NCBI GenBank assembly: GCA_036387335.1
Contig: DASVTZ010000109.1
Coordinates: 22,618-86,617 of the forward strand
Direction of reading: 5' to 3'
Length of the DNA: 64,000 bases
DNA from: Longimicrobium sp.
GTDB taxonomy: Bacteria; Gemmatimonadota; Gemmatimonadetes; Longimicrobiales; Longimicrobiaceae
The notes beneath the pieces were generated by a model. It was not told where the DNA came from and searched no databases. It worked only from the letters and a program-made list of their open reading frames with translations. Shown one piece after another: positions 1 through 8,510 of this stretch (within the stretch, counting starts at the first letter, position 1; every line of letters starts with the position of its first letter). A program made the position numbers and the translations under genes.

Positions 1-18
1 GAGCGCTGACGTCGCCGG

Positions 19-1560
19 TCAGCGCAGGGCGAAGAAGGCTACCAGCGCCAGCGCGAGCACCACCACCAGGATCAGGCCCACGATCAGCGGCGTGGTGGAG
101 CGCGCCGGTGCTCCGGTGGGGAGCGGCGCGGCGGGCGGGGGCATCGGCGCCGGCGCGGAGGGAGCGGCCGGCGAGGGGTGCGGCGGCCCGGCGGGGATGT
201 GCGGCGCGGAGAACGCGGGCATCAGCAGCGAGCTCGCGGAATCGGCCGGGGGCTCCGCCGTTGGGCCATCGTGCAGGCGCGGCGACGGGCTGAGCAGGCG
301 GTCCACGTAGTCGTCGTCCGGCTGCGGCAGCGGCTCCGGCGCGTGCTCCAGGCGCAGCGGCTCCGGCGCGGGCGGCGGAGAGGCGGGACGGTCCTGCGCG
401 GGGAGGGCCCACGCGGGCAGGTCCAGCCGCTGGAAGAGCTGGCTGAACTCGCCGCGCCCGCCCGCGTCCGCGGGGGCGGCACCGGCCGGGCCGGAGTCCG
501 GGACCGGAGCGGAGAACACGCCCGTCGCGCCGCCCGTGCCGGTGCCCGCCGGCGGGGGTGTGGGGAACGCCGCGGCCGCCGGGTCGGCGGGGGCGCGCGG
601 CGGATCGGCGGGGGGAATGGTGGCGGCGCGGAAGCTGGCGAGCTCGTCCGTCCGGCTCCGGCTCTCGGCCGCTGGGGCGAACCCCGCAGCCGGGTCCGCC
701 GGCCGCGGCGCCGTCGCCCCAGTCTCCGGCGCGGCGGGAGGGGAAGGCGCCGCCTCCTCCGCGGCGGGAGCCGGCGGGTTTGCCGGGGCGGCTGCGCGCG
801 ATGCCGCATCGCTGGCGAGCGGCGCGCGGAACAGCCGCGTGAAGTCGCCCGGCTCCGCGGCCGGTGCGGCGGGCGGCGGGACGGGCGGTGCAGGCGCGGC
901 GGAGGATGCGGGCGGCGGTGCGGGGGCGGGGTCCGTCTCCGCGCGGAGCGAAGCCGCGTCGAGTGAAGGTGCTGAGTCGGCACCGGCCGGCGGGACGGGC
1001 CCTGAGAAGGCGGGCGCGCCGGTCAGGTCGGCGGCCATGAAGAGGCGGGTGAACTCGCCGGGCTCCTTTCGCGGCGCATCCACTTCCCCCGGGAGCGCTG
1101 GCGCAGCATCCGTATCGCGCCCGGCGACGGGCGACTCCGCCGGGTCCGCGGCGGGCGGATCGGATGGAATGGCGGCCGGCTGCGCGGGCGGAGCGGAACC
1201 CGCTGGACCATCCGGCGTGGCGTGCGCGGAATCGGGCGTGGCGGGGGCGGGGGATGCGGGCGCCGGTTCGGCTTCGTCGAGGCCCAGCCAGGCCGGCAGG
1301 GATCGGAAGCCGGCGAGCAGCTCCGTGACCACCGTGATGGAGCCGTCCACCGCCGTGACCTCGCGGACGCGGGCGCGGCGCTCCGGCTCCAGCCGCTCCA
1401 GCGCACTCAGCAGCGCCAGGTTGTACGGCGTGATCCCCCCGTCCACGAAGTGCACCATGGCCACGCCCGCCGTGGGTGTGACCGCGTGAAAGGTGCGCAC
1501 GCCGCCGCCGGCGACCTGGTCCAGGAGGGCGTACCGGGCGCGGAACTCGTCTGCGGTCAT
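19..1560 (-). CDS. Degenerate kinase-like, Pro/Ala-rich protein with GEFTRLF repeats and C-terminal TM
   Basis: I do not recognise a named family. From the ATG at 1560 the protein is 513 aa. Residues 1-95 read like a decayed Ser/Thr-kinase N-lobe (RYALLDQVAGGG, then VAMVHFV where VAVKxL is usual) with no catalytic loop after it. A long, probably disordered Ala/Pro-rich middle carries three copies of a short motif, EPGEFTRLF, EPGDFTRLF and RGEFSQLF, near residues 166, 236 and 369. The last 20 or so residues form one hydrophobic helix, so it looks tail-anchored with the body in the cytoplasm. It is transcribed divergently from tssK across a gap that must hold both promoters. I chose 1560 over the longer 1635 start because the extra 25 residues are low-complexity and the kinase-like similarity begins right after MTADEF. 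A role as phospho-scaffold for the neighbouring kinase/FHA pathway is inference. Confidence 0.75.
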   Translation of the reverse strand: MTADEFRARYALLDQVAGGGVRTFHAVTPTAGVAMVHFVDGGITPYNLALLSALERLEPERRARVREVTAVDGSITVVTELLAGFRSLPAWLGLDEAEPAPASPAPATPDSAHATPDGPAGSAPPAQPAAIPSDPPAADPAESPVAGRDTDAAPALPGEVDAPRKEPGEFTRLFMAADLTGAPAFSGPVPPAGADSAPSLDAASLRAETDPAPAPPPASSAAPAPPVPPPAAPAAEPGDFTRLFRAPLASDAASRAAAPANPPAPAAEEAAPSPPAAPETGATAPRPADPAAGFAPAAESRSRTDELASFRAATIPPADPPRAPADPAAAAFPTPPPAGTGTGGATGVFSAPVPDSGPAGAAPADAGGRGEFSQLFQRLDLPAWALPAQDRPASPPPAPEPLRLEHAPEPLPQPDDDYVDRLLSPSPRLHDGPTAEPPADSASSLLMPAFSAPHIPAGPPHPSPAAPSAPAPMPPPAAPLPTGAPARSTTPLIVGLILVVVLALALVAFFALR

Positions 1561-1748
1561 GATGGGGCCTCGCGGCGGGATGAAAGTGGATTTCGATGAA
1601 GGAGAGGGTCCTGGTGCGGCGAAGGGCCCGGGCAATAGTAATCCGCCGCGCCACCGGGGCGCAAAACAAATTCTGACGCGGAGAGGGTCATGCCGAAGGG
1701 AAGCCGGGGAGAGCTGCGGGGCGCGGCGCGCGCGTGGCGAGGCGCACC

Positions 1749-3095
1749 ATGAGCGCGCTGTCGCCCGTGGTGTGGAGCGAGGGGATGCACCTCGCGCAGC
1801 ACCACTTCCAGGCCCAGGCCCGCTGGTTCGAGGAGGTCGCCGCCTTTTCGCTCTCGCAGCTCTTCTTCAAGCCGTACGGCCTGGCCGGCATCGAGCTGGA
1901 CGCCGAGGCCCTGCTGAACGGCACCGTGGCCGTGCGCCACGCCCGCGGCATCATGCCCGACGGGCTGGCGTTCCGCTTTCCCGAGGACCCGCCGCCGGAG
2001 CCGCTGGACGTCCGCGAGCGCTTCTCGCCCGTGCACGACAGCCACGCCGTGCTGCTCTCCCTGCCGCGCGAGCGCCCCGACCGCCCGTCGTTCGGCGAGG
2101 CGGAGCGGCTGAACGGCGGCCGCGACGCGGTGCGGTACCTCGCCGAGCCCCGCCGCCTCCCCGACGAGGCCACCGGCGGCGACGCGAAGCCCGTGCTGGT
2201 GGGGCGCAAGAATTTTCGCCTGTCGCTGGACGCCGAGCCCATGGACGGGGACGACCGGGTGTGGATGCCCATCGCGCGGGTGCGGCGCGACGGGGCGGGG
2301 CACTTCGTCTACGATCCGGACTACGTGCCGCCCTGCCTGCAGATCGGCGCCAGCGAGCGGCTGCTGGGGCTGGCCGCGCGCGTGGTGGAGATGCTGGACG
2401 CCAAGATGGACGCGCTTCGGGCGGAGCTGCCGGGGGGCGCGGCGACCGGCGCGGGGCCGCGGCTGTGGCTGGCGCACGCGCTGCACTCCAGCCGCGCGCC
2501 GCTGCACCACCTGCACCAGGCGCGGGGGGCGCACCCCGAACGGCTGTTCTCGGAGCTTTCGCGCCTGGCGGGTGCCCTGTGCACCTTTGCGCTGGACAGC
2601 GATCCGCGCGCCCTGCCGCTGTACGACCACGACGCCGCGGACCGCTGCTTCGGCGCGCTGGAGCGCCACGTCCGCGAGCACCTGGAGATCGTCCTTCCCA
2701 CGAGCCACGTCGTGGTGCCCCTGGCGCGGACGCGCGACTGGTACCACCTGGGCACCGTGGCGGACCGGCGCTGCCTGGAGCGCGCGCACTGGTTTCTGGG
2801 CGTACGCAGCACGGCGGCGGCGGGCGTGGTCATCGGCGAGGTGCCGCGGCGGGTGAAGCTGTGCTCCGCGCAGCACATCGAGCGGCTGGTACGCGAGGCG
2901 TATCCCGGCCTGGTGCTGGAGCACGAGCCGACGCCCCCCGCCGCGCTCTCTCCGCGGCTGGGGACGCACTACTTCCGCGTGCGCACCCAGGGCCCGTGCT
3001 GGGCCGCCATCCGCGAGGCGGGCGAGGTGGGCGCCTACGCCCCCGAGTCCATCCCCGGCGCCGAGCTGGAGCTGTCCATCGTCATGGAGGGGTGA
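1749..3095 (+). CDS. tssK: Type VI secretion baseplate subunit TssK
   Basis: 448 aa, the usual TssK length. The opening (SPVVWSEGMHLAQHHFQ) is the hallmark TssK N-terminus, and the C-terminal part ends in the familiar pattern of a YFRV segment followed by short strands. TssK links the T6SS baseplate to the TssL/TssM membrane complex, and tssL and tssM follow on the same strand. The ATG at 1749 is preferred to the GTG at 1734 because family similarity begins at MSALSP. No other baseplate gene (tssE, F, G) lies in the window. Confidence 0.92.
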   Translation: MSALSPVVWSEGMHLAQHHFQAQARWFEEVAAFSLSQLFFKPYGLAGIELDAEALLNGTVAVRHARGIMPDGLAFRFPEDPPPEPLDVRERFSPVHDSHAVLLSLPRERPDRPSFGEAERLNGGRDAVRYLAEPRRLPDEATGGDAKPVLVGRKNFRLSLDAEPMDGDDRVWMPIARVRRDGAGHFVYDPDYVPPCLQIGASERLLGLAARVVEMLDAKMDALRAELPGGAATGAGPRLWLAHALHSSRAPLHHLHQARGAHPERLFSELSRLAGALCTFALDSDPRALPLYDHDAADRCFGALERHVREHLEIVLPTSHVVVPLARTRDWYHLGTVADRRCLERAHWFLGVRSTAAAGVVIGEVPRRVKLCSAQHIERLVREAYPGLVLEHEPTPPAALSPRLGTHYFRVRTQGPCWAAIREAGEVGAYAPESIPGAELELSIVMEG

Positions 3096-3175
3096 GCGCA
3101 GGAAGAAAGGGAGCACCGACAGGGAGGATTCAGGCCGACCATCCGGCTGAACTTCAATGAGGAGTGATGGTGACC

Positions 3176-3553
3176 ATGGCGAAGAAAAAGATCGTGGTAA
3201 ACCTGGCCCTGCAGTCTGTCACCGCGTACGAGGGGGACAAAGTGGTCCGAGAGTGTGAGTGCGTCACGGGCGATTCGGATCATCCCACGCCCAAGGGGGG
3301 GTTCTCGGTGAAGCTCAAATACAGGAAGTACACGAGCAGGAAGTACAAGGCACCGATGGACTATGCCATGTTCTTCACCAACAACGGCGAGGCGCTGCAC
3401 AAGTACCACGGCCGCGCGCCGTGGTGGATGCTGCGGGCCGGGAGAGCCCTGACCGACCAGGTGGGCTCGCACGGGTGCGTGCGGCTGCAGGAAGAAGATG
3501 CCATGGCGCTCTTCGAGTGGGCGGCGGAGGGCACTCCGGTCGAAGTGTTCTAG
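3176..3553 (+). CDS. Small L,D-transpeptidase (YkuD fold) in the T6SS locus
   Basis: About 125 aa and essentially one YkuD domain: an N-terminal strand (KKIVVNLALQSVTAYEGD), a central HKYHG segment, and the catalytic SHGCVRL motif with the nucleophilic Cys near residue 101. These enzymes form or exchange peptidoglycan cross-links. No signal peptide or membrane segment is visible, so it would need another export route. Its position between tssK and tssL makes a T6SS-delivered peptidoglycan effector (as for Tlde1-type effectors) or a cell-wall adaptor possible, but that is inference. In-frame starts exist at 3164, 3167, 3170 and 3176 behind GAGGAG (3159-3164). I chose the ATG at 3176, and the true start could be up to 12 bases earlier. 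Confidence 0.85.
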   Translation: MAKKKIVVNLALQSVTAYEGDKVVRECECVTGDSDHPTPKGGFSVKLKYRKYTSRKYKAPMDYAMFFTNNGEALHKYHGRAPWWMLRAGRALTDQVGSHGCVRLQEEDAMALFEWAAEGTPVEVF

Positions 3554-3719
3554 GCCGATCGCCAGCAGCCGCGCCGATCCGCGGACGGCAAAGAAATAGG
3601 CAATACTGCCCATCCCGGTGCCACGCGCGGCCGGTAGACTGGCCTGCGAAGCGCGCGCTCGCGCCGCCCTGGACCGCGCCCGCGGCCCCGGCGCCATCCC
3701 TCCCGCGGCAGGCCCCCTG

Positions 3720-4457
3720 ATGGTCACCACGCTCGATCCTCCCGTCCGCGCCGCCCCCTCGCCCGTACGCCCGCGCCGGGGCGAGCTGGCGCTGGCGCTG
3801 CAGGAGGCGTTCACGGCGGCCGTGCGCCTGCGCACCCACCGCCAGCGCCCCAGCGACGCCGACACCTTTCGCGCACAGGTCAAGCACCTGCTAGCCCTGG
3901 CCAACCGCGACGCCACGCAGGCCGGCTACGACCCGCGATCCGTGAAGCTGGCGCTGTACGCGTACGCCGCCTTCCTGGACGAGTCCGTCCTGGGCTCCGG
4001 CGAGCCCGCGCTGGCCGGGTGGGCGCGCCAGTCGCTGCAGGAGGAGGTGTTCGGCGAGCACATGGCCGGCGAGACCTTTTTCGCGCACCTGGACGACCTG
4101 CTGGCGCGGCAGGACAGCGACGAGACGGCGGACGTGCTGGAGGTCTTTCTCCTCTGCCTGCTGCTCGGCTTCCGCGGCCGCTACGCGGGCACCAACGGGG
4201 GCGCGCTGGACGCGCACGTGCGCGCGGCGCGGGAAAAGGTGGAGCGCATCCGCGGCGGGCGCGAGCCGCTGTCTTCCCTGTGGCCGCTCCCGGCGGACGA
4301 GGCCGTGCCGCTGGACCACGATCCCTGGGTGCCGCGGCTGTGGCGTGCCGCGGCCGTGGCGTGTGCCGTCGCCGTGCTCCTGTTCCTGGCCTACCGGCTG
4401 TCGCTGGGCTCGTGGGTGGGCGAGATCCGCTCGCTCGCGGCGCTCTCCGCCCGCTGA
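3720..4457 (+). CDS. tssL: T6SS inner-membrane protein TssL (DotU family)
   Basis: 245 aa. The body is the DotU helical domain (residues 20-180, with KLALYAYAAFLDESVL and LLLGFRGRY), and a single C-terminal membrane helix sits near 212-232 (AAAVACAVAVLLFLAYRL). This is the classical TssL layout with the domain facing the cytoplasm. TssL joins TssM in the membrane complex and contacts TssK. There is no OmpA-like peptidoglycan-binding extension. The ATG at 3720 is used; upstream in-frame codons give low-complexity sequence. A gap of about 166 bases separates it from the L,D-transpeptidase gene, and tssM follows 40 bases after its stop. Confidence 0.92.
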   Translation: MVTTLDPPVRAAPSPVRPRRGELALALQEAFTAAVRLRTHRQRPSDADTFRAQVKHLLALANRDATQAGYDPRSVKLALYAYAAFLDESVLGSGEPALAGWARQSLQEEVFGEHMAGETFFAHLDDLLARQDSDETADVLEVFLLCLLLGFRGRYAGTNGGALDAHVRAAREKVERIRGGREPLSSLWPLPADEAVPLDHDPWVPRLWRAAAVACAVAVLLFLAYRLSLGSWVGEIRSLAALSAR

Positions 4458-4497
4458 CCACCATCCTCCGCTCCCCACAACCCGCGCGGCCGTGCCC

Positions 4498-7400
4498 ATG
4501 AACCAGAACCGGCCCTGGCTCGTCGCCTCCGGCGTCTTCGTCTTCTTCGCCATGCTCGCAAGCTGGGCCGGCCGGCTGACGGGGGCCACGGGGCGTGACC
4601 TGTGGATCCTGCGCATCGGCCTGGCCCTGCTGGGCGCGGCGGCGGCCGTGCTGGCCGGGATGTTCCTGGCCGCCCGCGCCCGCCGCGAGCCCGCCCCGGC
4701 GGAGAGGGAGGCCGACGACGTGGGCGAGGCGCTCGCCGCCGCGCAGCAGCGGCTGGCCGGCAGCGCGCTGGCGGGGGGATCGCGGATCTCGGGGCTCCCC
4801 GTGGTGCTGGTGCTGGGGCCCGCCGGGAGCGCCAAGACCTCCGCCGTCGTCCACTCGGGCGTGGAGCCGGAGCTCCTGGCGGGCGAGGTGGAGCGGGCTG
4901 GCGCCGTGGCACCCACGCGGACGCTGAACGTGTGGTACGGGCGCGAGACCGTGTTCCTGGAGGCCGGCGGCGCCATGCTGGACGACGAGCCGCGCTGGGC
5001 CCGCCTCGTGCGCCACCTGCAGCCCACCCGCATGGCCGCCGCGCTGGGGCGGGGGACGCAGGCGCCGCGCGTGGCCGTGGTCTGCTTTCCCTGCGACGCG
5101 TTCCATCAGCCCGGCGCCGTGGACGCCGTCCCCGCCGCGGCCAGGCGGATGCGGGCGCGGCTGGCGGAGCTGGCCGGGGCGCTCGGGGTGCGGCTTCCCG
5201 TGTACGTGCTCTTCACCCGCGCGGACCGGCTGCCGTACTTCGCCGAGTACGTGCGCGGGCTGTCGCGCGACGAGGCGCAGGCGGTGCTGGGCGCCACCTT
5301 TCCCGCGGCGGACCCGCCGGGCGCCGGGCTGTACGCCGAGTTCGCCGCGCGCCGCGCCGGCGACGCGCTGCGCTCCCTGGCCCGCTCGCTCTCCGTCGCG
5401 CAGCTGGACCTGCTCCCGCGCGAGCCCCGCGAGCCGGCGCGCGCCGGGGCGTACGAGTTTCCGCGCGAGCTGCGCAAGGTGTCTGACCTCGCCACGCAGT
5501 TCCTGGTGGAGCTGTGCCGCCCCAGCCAGCTGAACGTGAGCCCGTTTCTGCGCGGCTTCTACTTCACGGGGGTGCGGACGGTGGTGGCGGAGGACGGGCC
5601 CGCGCCGTCCGCCACCGCCGCGTCGGTGGGAGGGCAGGTGGCGCTGGGCGCTACCTCCGTCTTCGACCCCCGCCGCCTGCGCGAGATGGCGTCCGCGCCG
5701 GCGCCCGCCCGCGGCGCCGCGCGCGAGGTGCCGGAGTGGGCGTTCGCGCGGCGCATCTTCAACGACGTGATCCTGCGCGACCGCGTGGCCATGGCGGCCA
5801 CGGGGGGCGGCACGCGCGTCAACGCCCTGCGCCGCGGGCTGGCGGCGGCTGCGCTGGCCGCGTGCGTGATCTTCGCGGGCGGGTTCACCGTTTCGTACCG
5901 GAACAACCGCGTGATGCTCTCCGGCGCCCTGGCCGCCGCGCGCGAGGCCCGCGATGCCCCCGCGGATCCCGCGTCGCTGGCGCAGGCGGAAGCCCTGCGG
6001 CGGCTGGACGCGCTCCGCGCGGGCGCGGCGACGATGGCGGCGTACGAGCGCGAGGGCGCGCCCCTGCGGATGCGCTGGGGGCTGTACGCGGGCCACCGGG
6101 CGTTCCCGTCGCTGCGGCGCGTGTACTTCGAGAGCTTCGACCGGCAGCTCTGGGCGCGCACCCGGCCGCGCCTGGTGCAGACGCTGCGCGCGCTGCCGGA
6201 GGCCCCCACCGACGCCAGCCAGTACGGCGCTACGTACGACGACCTCAAGGCCTACCTGGTGACGACCACGCATCCGCGGTACGGCAGCGCCGCATTCCTG
6301 GGGCCGGTGCTGGACCGGCACTGGGCGGACCGGGGAGAGGCGGACCCGGAGCGGCGGGCGCTGGCGCGGCGGCAGTTCGAGTTCTTTGGGGCGGAGCTCC
6401 CCCACGGCAACCCCTTCGCTCCCGCGCCGGACGAGGCGCTGATCGTGGAGAGCCGCGCCTTCCTGGGCCGCTTCGCGCAGGCGGAGCGCTTTTACCGCGC
6501 GATGCTGGACGAGGCGGGCCGCCACGCCCGCGCCGTCGACTTCGGCGCGCTGTACCCGGCGGCGGCCCCGGTGGCTGCGGCGCCGCACGTGGTGCCCGGC
6601 GCCTTTACCCGCGAGGGATGGGCGTACGTGCGCGGCAACGCCCGCGCGGTGGAGCGGCTGTTCGCCCGCGAAGACTGGGTGCTGGGACCCCAGGCCGTGG
6701 GCGCGGAGGACCGCGTGCGCATCGGCCGCGAGCTGCAGGCGCGCTACGTGGCGGACTACGTGGCCCACTGGCGCACCTTTCTGGAGGCGGCGCGGGTGCA
6801 CCCGTTCGGCGGATTGTCCGATGCGGCGGCAAGGCTCGGCCCCCTTTCGGGGAACGACTCTCCCGTGCTGCAGATCCTCTCCCTTGCCTCGCGCCACACC
6901 TCCATGGACTCCGTGCGGCTGGGCCCCGCATTCCAGCCCGTGCACCAGGTGGCCCCGGCCGCGGCGGACCGGGTGGCGGCGGAGGGGACGGCGGCGTACG
7001 TGGTGGCGCTGGGCGGGCTGCGCAGCGCCCTGCAGCTGGCCGCCGCCACGCCGCCGGAGCTGCGCGGCCCGCCGCTGTCGCAGGCCGCGCAGGCCGCGGG
7101 GCAGGCGGACGGAGAGGTTCGTAAGCTGGCGCAGGGGTTCCGCATCGACGGCGAGGCCGCGGCGGTGGGCGCCGCGGTGCAGCGGCTGCTGCGCACCCCC
7201 ATCGACGGCGCACAGCGGGTGGTGACCGGCGCGGTGGGCGCCCTGCCGCAGCCAGGCGACCAGGCCGCCGCCGCCGCGGCAGCGGCGGCGGACGCGGCCG
7301 CTGCCCCCGTCGCCGCCGCGGCCCGGGACTTCTGCTCCGCGCTCAACCGGCTGCGCGCGGGCTTCCCCTTCCGCGGCGGCGGGCGCGACGCGGCGGTGGA

Positions 7401-7992
7401 CGATCTGGCCGGCGTGTTCCAGCCGGGCGCCAGCGCCCTGGCGGAGCTGCAGCAGGCCGTGCAGCCGCTGGTCTCGCGCCAGGGGCCGCGCTACGTGGCC
7501 CGCACCGGCGCGTCGCCGCGCCCGGGGAGCGGATTCCTGGGCTCCCTGGGCCGCGCGGCGGAGCTGTCACGCGCCCTGTACGGCGACGACGGGTCCGCGC
7601 CCCGGGCGGACTTCACCCTGCGCGCGCACACCTCCGCCGCGGTGCCGGAGGTCACGGTGGTGCTGGATGGAAAGACGCGCCGCTTCACGCGCACCCTGGC
7701 CGCGTCGGAGTCGTTCACCTGGCGCGCCTCGGACGCGGGCGGCGCCCGCCTGGTGGCGCAGGTGAACGGCGAGGACGTGGTGCTCGCCGAGGCGAGCGGA
7801 CCGTGGGCCGCCTTCCGCCTGTTCCGCGGCGCGTCGTGGCAGGACGCAGGCGACGGGCGGTACGTGGTGCGCTGGCCCCTCCCCGGGCAGCCGTCGCCCC
7901 TGTCCGCCGACGTGGTGTTCGCCGGCGGCGTCCCCGTCTTCAACCCGGACTACCTCGCCCGGGTCACCTGCGTCCCCCGGATCGGCCAATGA
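4498..7992 (+). CDS. tssM: T6SS membrane-complex protein TssM (IcmF family)
   Basis: 1164 aa, normal for TssM. There are two N-terminal membrane helices (near 8-24 and 37-56), a cytoplasmic NTPase domain with Walker A GPAGSAKT at about 107-114, a third membrane helix near 447-465, then a long periplasmic part with the IcmF-related and C-terminal beta domains. It forms the envelope-spanning core with TssL and, in classical systems, the lipoprotein TssJ. The stop overlaps the start of the next gene (ATGA at 7989-7992), which encodes a lipoprotein. Residues 920-950 contain an alanine-rich tract that may be a flexible linker. Confidence 0.93.
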   Translation: MNQNRPWLVASGVFVFFAMLASWAGRLTGATGRDLWILRIGLALLGAAAAVLAGMFLAARARREPAPAEREADDVGEALAAAQQRLAGSALAGGSRISGLPVVLVLGPAGSAKTSAVVHSGVEPELLAGEVERAGAVAPTRTLNVWYGRETVFLEAGGAMLDDEPRWARLVRHLQPTRMAAALGRGTQAPRVAVVCFPCDAFHQPGAVDAVPAAARRMRARLAELAGALGVRLPVYVLFTRADRLPYFAEYVRGLSRDEAQAVLGATFPAADPPGAGLYAEFAARRAGDALRSLARSLSVAQLDLLPREPREPARAGAYEFPRELRKVSDLATQFLVELCRPSQLNVSPFLRGFYFTGVRTVVAEDGPAPSATAASVGGQVALGATSVFDPRRLREMASAPAPARGAAREVPEWAFARRIFNDVILRDRVAMAATGGGTRVNALRRGLAAAALAACVIFAGGFTVSYRNNRVMLSGALAAAREARDAPADPASLAQAEALRRLDALRAGAATMAAYEREGAPLRMRWGLYAGHRAFPSLRRVYFESFDRQLWARTRPRLVQTLRALPEAPTDASQYGATYDDLKAYLVTTTHPRYGSAAFLGPVLDRHWADRGEADPERRALARRQFEFFGAELPHGNPFAPAPDEALIVESRAFLGRFAQAERFYRAMLDEAGRHARAVDFGALYPAAAPVAAAPHVVPGAFTREGWAYVRGNARAVERLFAREDWVLGPQAVGAEDRVRIGRELQARYVADYVAHWRTFLEAARVHPFGGLSDAAARLGPLSGNDSPVLQILSLASRHTSMDSVRLGPAFQPVHQVAPAAADRVAAEGTAAYVVALGGLRSALQLAAATPPELRGPPLSQAAQAAGQADGEVRKLAQGFRIDGEAAAVGAAVQRLLRTPIDGAQRVVTGAVGALPQPGDQAAAAAAAAADAAAAPVAAAARDFCSALNRLRAGFPFRGGGRDAAVDDLAGVFQPGASALAELQQAVQPLVSRQGPRYVARTGASPRPGSGFLGSLGRAAELSRALYGDDGSAPRADFTLRAHTSAAVPEVTVVLDGKTRRFTRTLAASESFTWRASDAGGARLVAQVNGEDVVLAEASGPWAAFRLFRGASWQDAGDGRYVVRWPLPGQPSPLSADVVFAGGVPVFNPDYLARVTCVPRIGQ

Positions 7993-8510
7993 ACGCCCTT
8001 CGCTCCCTCCGCGCCCCGTTCCTGGCGCTGCTCTGCGCGGCCGCGTGCGGCGGCCCGCCTCCGTCCCCGCAGGCGCCCCCGCCTCTGGGCCTCGTCCCCG
8101 CGGCCTCGCTGCTGTACGACGACGACGCGGGCGGGCTGCGCGACTCGCTGCGGCTGGTGGTGCGTGCCCCCGCCGGGCTGGACAGCCTGTGGCGCCGCGC
8201 CACCGCCGGCCAGCCCGCGCCCCCGCCGCCGCCCGCCGTGGACTTCGGCCGCGAGATGGTGCTCGCGGTGGCCGCGGGGCGGATGACGCCCAACGACCGC
8301 ATCCGCGTGGACAGCGTGGGCGTGCGGCGCCTGCCCGGCGCGGATGGGCGCATGCGCGAGGTGCTGGCCGTCCTGGTGCGGACCGTCGAGGCGTGCGAGC
8401 GCTACACCGCCGCCGCGTATCCCAGCCAGGTGGTGCGGCTGCGGCGCTTCGACGGCCCCGTGGTCTTCGTGGAGCGGCGCGAGCGCGCGGAGGGCTGCGC
8501 GCGTGAGTGA
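7989..8510 (+). CDS. Lipoprotein with PrcB-like domain; possible TssJ stand-in
   Basis: 173 aa. The N-terminus is a lipoprotein signal (hydrophobic run ending ALLCAAACGG, lipidated Cys about residue 20), then a Pro-rich linker and a small beta-rich domain (DFGREMVLAVAAG, later an ACERYTAAAYPSQVV segment) that resembles the PrcB C-terminal fold. It overlaps tssM by four bases at its start and the kinase gene by eight at its end, so translation is probably coupled. A small outer-membrane lipoprotein encoded directly after tssM is where TssJ could be expected, but the sequence does not look like classical TssJ. The functional substitution is inference. Confidence 0.75.
   Translation: MNALRSLRAPFLALLCAAACGGPPPSPQAPPPLGLVPAASLLYDDDAGGLRDSLRLVVRAPAGLDSLWRRATAGQPAPPPPPAVDFGREMVLAVAAGRMTPNDRIRVDSVGVRRLPGADGRMREVLAVLVRTVEACERYTAAAYPSQVVRLRRFDGPVVFVERRERAEGCARE

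Noticed and set aside
3880..6945. 1021-codon open frame on the minus strand opposite tssL/tssM
   Set aside because: It mirrors the high-GC coding frame of tssM and its translation is low-complexity His/Arg/Gly; no family motif. A shadow of the real gene.
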